This document shows positions 7,119 to 10,851 of a stretch of 10,851 bases of DNA, piece by piece. The position numbers and the translations under genes are program-made. The stretch is from Dehalococcoidia bacterium (lineage in GTDB: Bacteria; Chloroflexota; Dehalococcoidia; GIF9; UBA5629). Below the pieces are notes generated by a model, which was not told the DNA's origin, ran no database searches, and was given only the letters and a program-made list of their open reading frames with translations. The DNA is taken from NCBI GenBank assembly GCA_030604795.1, contig JAUVVE010000013.1, positions 1-10,851 on the forward strand. The letters are read 5' to 3'. The stretch's first letter is position 1, and each line of letters begins with the position of its first letter.

Positions 7119-7970
7119 CTAATGATACCTTATTAGTTCCAGACTGCGCTCGTCGGCAAGGGCAAACAATTGCTCCACCGACTGCTGCGGAACAAGCGCC
7201 TCTCCGATCATAACTTCGGAGCCATCTCCAAAGGCATGATAATCAGTGCCGCCCGTGGCAACAAGCCCGTACTCTTGAGCGATCGCTAGCAGCCTGTCGA
7301 TAGTATCGGAACTATAATCGCGATAGTACACCTCGATCCCAACCAAACCAGCCGCTTCCAGTTCGGGAACAAGCTCATCTAAACCAGTGATGTCCGCCGG
7401 GTGAGCCAAGACAGCCAAGCCTTGAGCCTCGATAACCAACTTCACCGCCCCAGCCAAAAGCATTTTCTCACGCTCCACATAAGCAGGGCCATCGCGGCCG
7501 ATGTATTTGTTGAAAGCCTCCTTCTCCGAACTCACGTAGCCCTTTTCCGATAAAGCCTGAGCTATGTGAGGACGACATACGGAACCGCCTTGAGCTAGCT
7601 CTCGTACCCGCCGCCACTCAATCTCCATACCCAGGCCACTGAGCTTGGCAATCATCTTTTGTGCGCGGCCCTGTCGAGAATCGCGCAGCCTACGTAGACT
7701 GGTGGCCAACTTGTGATCGGTGTAATCAACAAAGTAACCCAGAACATGGACCTCCCCATGAGGTACGTCGGTACCAATCTCCACCCCGGGTATCACGGTA
7801 AGCGCAGGGAAGGCACGAGCAGCTGCCAGAGCGGGAGCCACACCATCTACGGTGTCATGGTCAGTAATTGCAATGACATCAAGTCCGACCTTTACTGCCA
7901 AACCAACAATCTCCTCAGGCTCCAGTCGTCCGTCAGAAGCAGTGGTATGCAAATGGAGATCAGCTTCCAT
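7119..7970 (-). CDS. PHP-domain phosphoesterase (RNase AM / nucleoside-bisphosphate phosphatase-like)
   Basis: This 283-residue protein is a metal-dependent PHP phosphoesterase of the YciV/TrpH type. Metal-binding motifs are in order: DLHLH with H6 and H8, D13, ITDHDT with H38, PGVEI with E64, VHVLGY with H75, RPHIAQAL, LAHPADI and the C-terminal GGTDYHAFGDG. The inserted helical segment between about 85 and 190 matches the AMP-binding insertion of this subfamily. Characterised members remove 5' nucleotides from short RNAs or hydrolyse 3',5'-nucleoside bisphosphates. Length and motifs do not fit the DNA polymerase III PHP domain or histidinol phosphatase. The ATG lies inside the end of the YmdB gene (11-base overlap), suggesting coupled translation. 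Location with RNase Y supports an RNA-turnover role, but the exact substrate is inferred. Confidence 0.85.
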   Translation of the reverse strand: MEADLHLHTTASDGRLEPEEIVGLAVKVGLDVIAITDHDTVDGVAPALAAARAFPALTVIPGVEIGTDVPHGEVHVLGYFVDYTDHKLATSLRRLRDSRQGRAQKMIAKLSGLGMEIEWRRVRELAQGGSVCRPHIAQALSEKGYVSSEKEAFNKYIGRDGPAYVEREKMLLAGAVKLVIEAQGLAVLAHPADITGLDELVPELEAAGLVGIEVYYRDYSSDTIDRLLAIAQEYGLVATGGTDYHAFGDGSEVMIGEALVPQQSVEQLFALADERSLELIRYH

Positions 7971-8736
7971 CCGCTACCCCCACTTCTCGCCGAACCCGTT
8001 GAATGGCTACCGCCTTGCCACTAGCTTCGTCTACTTCAACCAGCACCGCATCGAAAACCGCTCTTCCTTTGCCAACCGAGAGGCGGTGAGGCATCCTGGT
8101 GAGAAAACTGTGGATTACTGATTCAGCATCATCCCCGATAACTGAATCCATAGGACCTACCATGCCTACATCAGTGACATAGGCTGTGCCCCCGGGCAAT
8201 ATGCTAGCGTCTACAGTACCTACATGCGTATGCGTACCAAGGACCGCACTGACTCGACCATCAAGATACTTTCCCATAGCCGCCTTCTCTGAGGTAGCTT
8301 CAGCATGAAAATCGACAATAATGATGTCAGCTTCAGCTTGCGAGAGCAAGCAGTCCATAGCCCGGAAAGGGCAATCGTATTCACCTACAAAAACTCGCCC
8401 CACCAGATTGACTATCAAGGCGTCGGCGGTCAGCAGAAAACCGCGACCTGGTGCACCCGGTGGAAAATTCAAAGGCCTGAGAATAGGCAATTGGCCATCG
8501 AGATAGGGAATGATCTCCTTCTTAGCCCACACGTGGTTGCCAGTGGTTATTACGTTGACGCCACAGTCAAGAAGTTCCTGAGCAGTGTCCAATGTGATAC
8601 CCAAACCACCAGCGGAGTTCTCGCCATTGGCTATGACCAGGTCAAGTTCATATTCAGAACGTAAGCCTGGTAGAAGCTCTTGGACCGCCCTTCTGCCAGG
8701 CTTACCTATGACGTCACCTATCATTAGTGCACGCAA
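7960..8736 (-). CDS. ymdB: YmdB-type metallophosphoesterase (TIGR00282 family)
   Basis: This 258-residue protein matches the Bacillus YmdB family, which hydrolyses 2',3'-cyclic nucleotides and affects multicellular behaviour; it is not the E. coli macrodomain protein of the same name. Metal ligands appear in order: D8 (GDVIGKPGR), E39 and N40 (ANGENSAGG), N67 and H68 (TTGNHVW), H144 (DFHAE), and H169/H171 (GTHTH). Length is normal. The start is TTG at 8736, chosen because AAGGGG lies 5 bases upstream (complement of 8742-8747) and because this start places the conserved GDVIG near residue 7, as usual. The alternative ATG at 8724 would remove part of the first strand. The gene follows rny after 18 bases, an arrangement also seen in Firmicutes, and overlaps the PHP gene. 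2',3'-cyclic ends can arise from RNA breakdown, which links it to RNase Y. Confidence 0.92.
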   Translation of the reverse strand: MRALMIGDVIGKPGRRAVQELLPGLRSEYELDLVIANGENSAGGLGITLDTAQELLDCGVNVITTGNHVWAKKEIIPYLDGQLPILRPLNFPPGAPGRGFLLTADALIVNLVGRVFVGEYDCPFRAMDCLLSQAEADIIIVDFHAEATSEKAAMGKYLDGRVSAVLGTHTHVGTVDASILPGGTAYVTDVGMVGPMDSVIGDDAESVIHSFLTRMPHRLSVGKGRAVFDAVLVEVDEASGKAVAIQRVRREVGVADGS

Positions 8737-8741
8737 TAGTT

Positions 8742-8747
8742 CCCCTT
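8742..8747 (-). promoter_or_regulatory. Ribosome binding site that fixes the ymdB TTG start
   Basis: AAGGGG on the minus strand lies 5 bases before the TTG at 8736-8734. It is too far (17 bases) from the alternative ATG at 8724, so it decides in favour of the TTG start. It also lies inside the 18-base rny-ymdB gap. Confidence 0.6.
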
Positions 8748-8754
8748 ACGCTAC

Positions 8755-10287
8755 TTACTTGGCATAATCCACTGCCCTAGTCTCCCGCATCACGGTCACC
8801 TTTATCTGCCCCGGATACTTGAGAGTATCCTCTATCTTCTGGACGACATCTCGGGCGAGCCTCATGGCTCCCAGGTCATCTACCAGCTCCGGCTTGACTA
8901 GAATGCGTACTTCACGCCCGGCCTGGATGGCGAAAGCCTTCTCAACCCCGGAAAAGCTGTTCGCCACATTCTCCAGCTCCTCGATACGCTTCAGGTACTG
9001 CTCCAGAGATTCTCTCCGCGCTCCTAATCTTGAGCCGCTTATGGCATCGGCGGTTGCAACGATAAAACCGAGGGCGCTGGTCGTGGTAGCCTCACCGTGG
9101 TGCTCCGCGGCCGCCTGAGCTACCTCATCTGACCTATCCCACTGCTTGATCAAATCAGCACTAATCGAAGCGTGAGGGCCGTCTACCTCGTGGTCTACCG
9201 CTTTTCCGATATCGTGAAGTAGGCCGGCTTTCTTGGCCAGTCGCACGTCGGCACCAATCTCGGCAGCAAGCATCCCGCCCAGGTGGGCGACCTCAAGGCT
9301 ATGAATTAACACATTCTGGCCGTAGCTACTTCGAAATTTGAGTCTGCCCAGCAGCTTGATTAACTCGGGATGCAACCCCTGGACACCAACTTCGCTGGCC
9401 GCTCGTTCGCCTTCAGTGCGAATCATAGTCTCAACTTCGCTCTTGGCCTTGCCTACCACTTCCTCGATTCGTGCCGGATGAATACGACCATCGAGAATAA
9501 GGCTGGTCAAAGCCACTCTTGCAACTTCACGTCTCAGAGGGTCGAAAGTAGAAATAGTCACCGTTTCTGGAGAGTCGTCAATGACAAGGTCAACCCCGGT
9601 GGCCTGTTCCAGAGCCCGGATGTTGCGTCCTTCGCGACCAATAAGTCGTCCCTTCATCTCATCGCTGGGCAAAGGAACAACGGACAGCGTGGTCTCGGAC
9701 ACTACATCCGTGGCGCATCGTTGAATGGTTGTGGCCAGAATCTCGCGGGCTTTGTCGTCAATCTCGTCCTTGATTCGCTCCTCCCACTCCCGAACGCGCC
9801 GCGATCCTTCTTCACTCATTTCCTCCTCTAGGGCTTGGAGTAACTCCTGTCTAGCTTCATCACTCGACATTCCCGAGATGAGTTCGAGTTGGTGCAACTG
9901 CTTGTTCCGAATCTCTTCCAGCTGAGCTTTTGCCGCCTCAAGCTGTTTCTCACGATCGGCTAAACCACGTTCACGGCCCTCCACCGACTCCAGCTTCCGA
10001 TCCAGCCGCTCTTCCTTCTGGTTGAAACGCCTTTCCATCTTCTGCAGCTCATAACGGCGCTCCCGACTGTCAGATTCAGAAGCCTGTCTGACCTTAACAG
10101 CCTCGTCTCTGGCCTTGCGGACCATCTCTTCATATTTTGCTGTCGCTTCATCCAGTAATCTCTTTGCTTCATTTTGGGCAGAGCGCAACTGTTGATTGGC
10201 AAGTACTTGTCTGGCAAAATACCCAACGAGTAGGCCCAAAATAAGAACAAGCCCAACTACAACAAAGTATAAGAACGAAAAAGCCAT
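8755..10287 (-). CDS. rny: Ribonuclease Y (membrane-anchored endoribonuclease)
   Basis: This 510-residue protein is full length for RNase Y, the main initiator of mRNA decay in many bacteria lacking RNase E. An N-terminal membrane anchor spans about residues 4-26. A long charged coiled coil rich in E, K, R and Q runs to about residue 190. A KH RNA-binding domain (about 208-275) carries the GREG loop at 217-220. The HD hydrolase domain (about 320-420) has H329 in IHSLEVAH and the catalytic H358/D359 pair in LLHDIGK. The C-terminal domain ends normally at YAK. The ATG is supported by GAGG 7 bases upstream (complement of 10295-10298). A promoter and a palindrome lie in the leader. YmdB, PHP and B-box genes follow and probably share its transcript. 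No truncation or missing catalytic residue is seen. Confidence 0.97.
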   Translation of the reverse strand: MAFSFLYFVVVGLVLILGLLVGYFARQVLANQQLRSAQNEAKRLLDEATAKYEEMVRKARDEAVKVRQASESDSRERRYELQKMERRFNQKEERLDRKLESVEGRERGLADREKQLEAAKAQLEEIRNKQLHQLELISGMSSDEARQELLQALEEEMSEEGSRRVREWEERIKDEIDDKAREILATTIQRCATDVVSETTLSVVPLPSDEMKGRLIGREGRNIRALEQATGVDLVIDDSPETVTISTFDPLRREVARVALTSLILDGRIHPARIEEVVGKAKSEVETMIRTEGERAASEVGVQGLHPELIKLLGRLKFRSSYGQNVLIHSLEVAHLGGMLAAEIGADVRLAKKAGLLHDIGKAVDHEVDGPHASISADLIKQWDRSDEVAQAAAEHHGEATTTSALGFIVATADAISGSRLGARRESLEQYLKRIEELENVANSFSGVEKAFAIQAGREVRILVKPELVDDLGAMRLARDVVQKIEDTLKYPGQIKVTVMRETRAVDYAK

Positions 10288-10311
10288 TTGATTGCCTCGC
10301 TTTCATAGAAC

Positions 10312-10323
10312 ACCACATGTGGT
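10312..10323. repeat. Perfect 12-bp palindrome in the rny leader, possible operator
   Basis: ACCACATGTGGT is a perfect palindrome with no spacer. It lies downstream of the proposed -10 box and upstream of the rny ribosome binding site, at roughly +20 to +32 of the expected transcript. With no loop it is better suited to binding a dimeric protein on DNA than to forming an RNA hairpin. The regulator is unknown. Confidence 0.35.
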
Positions 10324-10350
10324 AATCTTCTAAGTTATTGTCGTAGTCTA

Positions 10351-10379
10351 ATACTAATCCTTCACGGAGCTAGTGTCAA
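10351..10379 (-). promoter_or_regulatory. Sigma-70-type promoter for the rny operon
   Basis: On the minus strand a perfect -35 box TTGACA (complement of 10374-10379) is separated by 17 bases from TAGTAT (complement of 10351-10356), which matches four of six -10 positions. Initiation would fall near 10344, giving a leader of about 57 bases to the rny ATG. The gap to recX (114 bases) is the only sizeable non-coding stretch upstream of rny. Confidence 0.55.
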
Positions 10380-10401
10380 ACGAATGACCTGTACAGCAGC
10401 G

Positions 10402-10851
10402 CTACACAGAGGCAGTTTGCTGCTCTTGCCACAAACGTGCCACAACACGACCGATGACTTCGTAGGTGAACCCTCGCCGTCTCAGATGACCAGAAAGACG
10501 CCGACGGAATTCCCCATAATCTAAAGCAGCAAGGATACGAGCCTTTTTCGCCCCCGCCTCGTAAGCACTTATCTCATCATTCAGATCCTCTGTTACTTCG
10601 TCGGCTGTCTCAGTCGCTACGCCCTTCTGCCTTAACTCAAGCTTCATCAACCGCCGGCTTCTTGGACTGAACGATAGGCGATTGTCTTTCCAGAACAGAG
10701 CAAAAGCCACGTCGTCAATCAGTCTCCGCTCTTTCAACTCGATTATAGATTTATCTACCACATCCGCAGCAAAACCATGTCGGTGCAGCCGCTGTCTTAC
10801 CTCCGCCTCACTTCTGGGACGATAACTGAGATAGTGCAAGACAGCGTCAAA
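10402..10851 (-). CDS. recX: Regulatory protein RecX, 5'-truncated
   Basis: The frame is open to the window edge, giving 149 visible residues. The visible start (F-D-A-V-L-H-Y-L-S-Y-R-P-R-S) matches the interior of RecX, so the TTG at 10839 is not a real start and the true N-terminus lies outside. The family pattern is clear: the YLSYRPRSEAEV opening of the first three-helix repeat, the central LIDDVAFALFW segment, LRQKGV of the second repeat and RRRGFTYEVI of the third. RecX binds RecA filaments and inhibits recombinase activity. In many bacteria recA lies directly upstream, which would be beyond the right edge here. The rny promoter follows the stop within about 25 bases, and no terminator is visible, so some read-through into rny is possible. 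Confidence 0.9.
   Translation of the reverse strand, partial: FDAVLHYLSYRPRSEAEVRQRLHRHGFAADVVDKSIIELKERRLIDDVAFALFWKDNRLSFSPRSRRLMKLELRQKGVATETADEVTEDLNDEISAYEAGAKKARILAALDYGEFRRRLSGHLRRRGFTYEVIGRVVARLWQEQQTASV

Noticed and set aside
7713..8024. Plus-strand ORFs of about 90-120 residues opposite the PHP and ymdB genes
   Set aside because: They are complements of strongly conserved metal-binding regions and carry no motif of their own.
9370..9831. 153-residue plus-strand ORF opposite rny
   Set aside because: It is antisense to the KH and linker region of RNase Y, whose reading frame is clearly the conserved one.
10837..10839. TTG at 10839 as the recX start
   Set aside because: Residues upstream of it (F-D-A-V) continue the first conserved RecX helix and the frame stays open to the window edge.

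Overview
The window is bacterial chromosomal DNA with two gene blocks that converge near position 6500-6610. RNase Y, a YmdB-type phosphodiesterase and RecX exclude an archaeon. The left block is nevertheless a methanogen-style heterodisulfide reductase/NiFe-hydrogenase set. Strict anaerobes such as Dehalococcoidia-like Chloroflexota, and some Firmicutes or deltaproteobacterial lineages, combine these features. The gene order and the B-box membrane protein make me favour Chloroflexota, but this is inference from memory and no phylogenetic marker is present.

Left block, + strand, 1-6497. It reads: HdrC-HdrB fusion (its first residues lie outside the window), HdrA, MvhD, MvhG, MvhA, then after a 144-base gap containing a hairpin, a hydrogenase maturation protease. 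The first five genes are tightly packed (18-base gap, 4-base overlap, 8-base overlap, 16-base gap) and read as one operon. Known Hdr-Mvh biochemistry gives the model. MvhAG oxidises H2, and MvhD passes electrons to the FAD of HdrA. HdrA bifurcates them, one branch to ferredoxin and the other through HdrC clusters to the HdrB site. The protease would remove the 28-residue tail that follows the last nickel-ligand motif of MvhA. The disulfide or other acceptor reduced at the HdrB site in this bacterium cannot be read from the sequence.

Convergent gap, 6498-6609. It holds only weak inverted repeats and no convincing terminator.

Right block, - strand, 10851 down to 6610. It reads: RecX (N-terminus outside the window), a 114-base gap with a good sigma-70-type promoter and a perfect 12-bp palindrome, RNase Y, YmdB-type metallophosphoesterase, PHP-domain phosphoesterase and a B-box zinc-finger protein with four predicted membrane segments. 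From RNase Y onward the genes are closely spaced (18-base gap, 11-base overlap, 29-base gap) and look like an operon for RNA or nucleotide turnover at the membrane.

I see no tRNA, rRNA, CRISPR array, insertion sequence or transposase. All genes belong to families I recognise. The less settled points are the altered first CCG motif of the HdrCB protein, the acceptor of the Hdr complex, the role of the B-box membrane protein beside RNase Y, and the palindrome in the rny leader.
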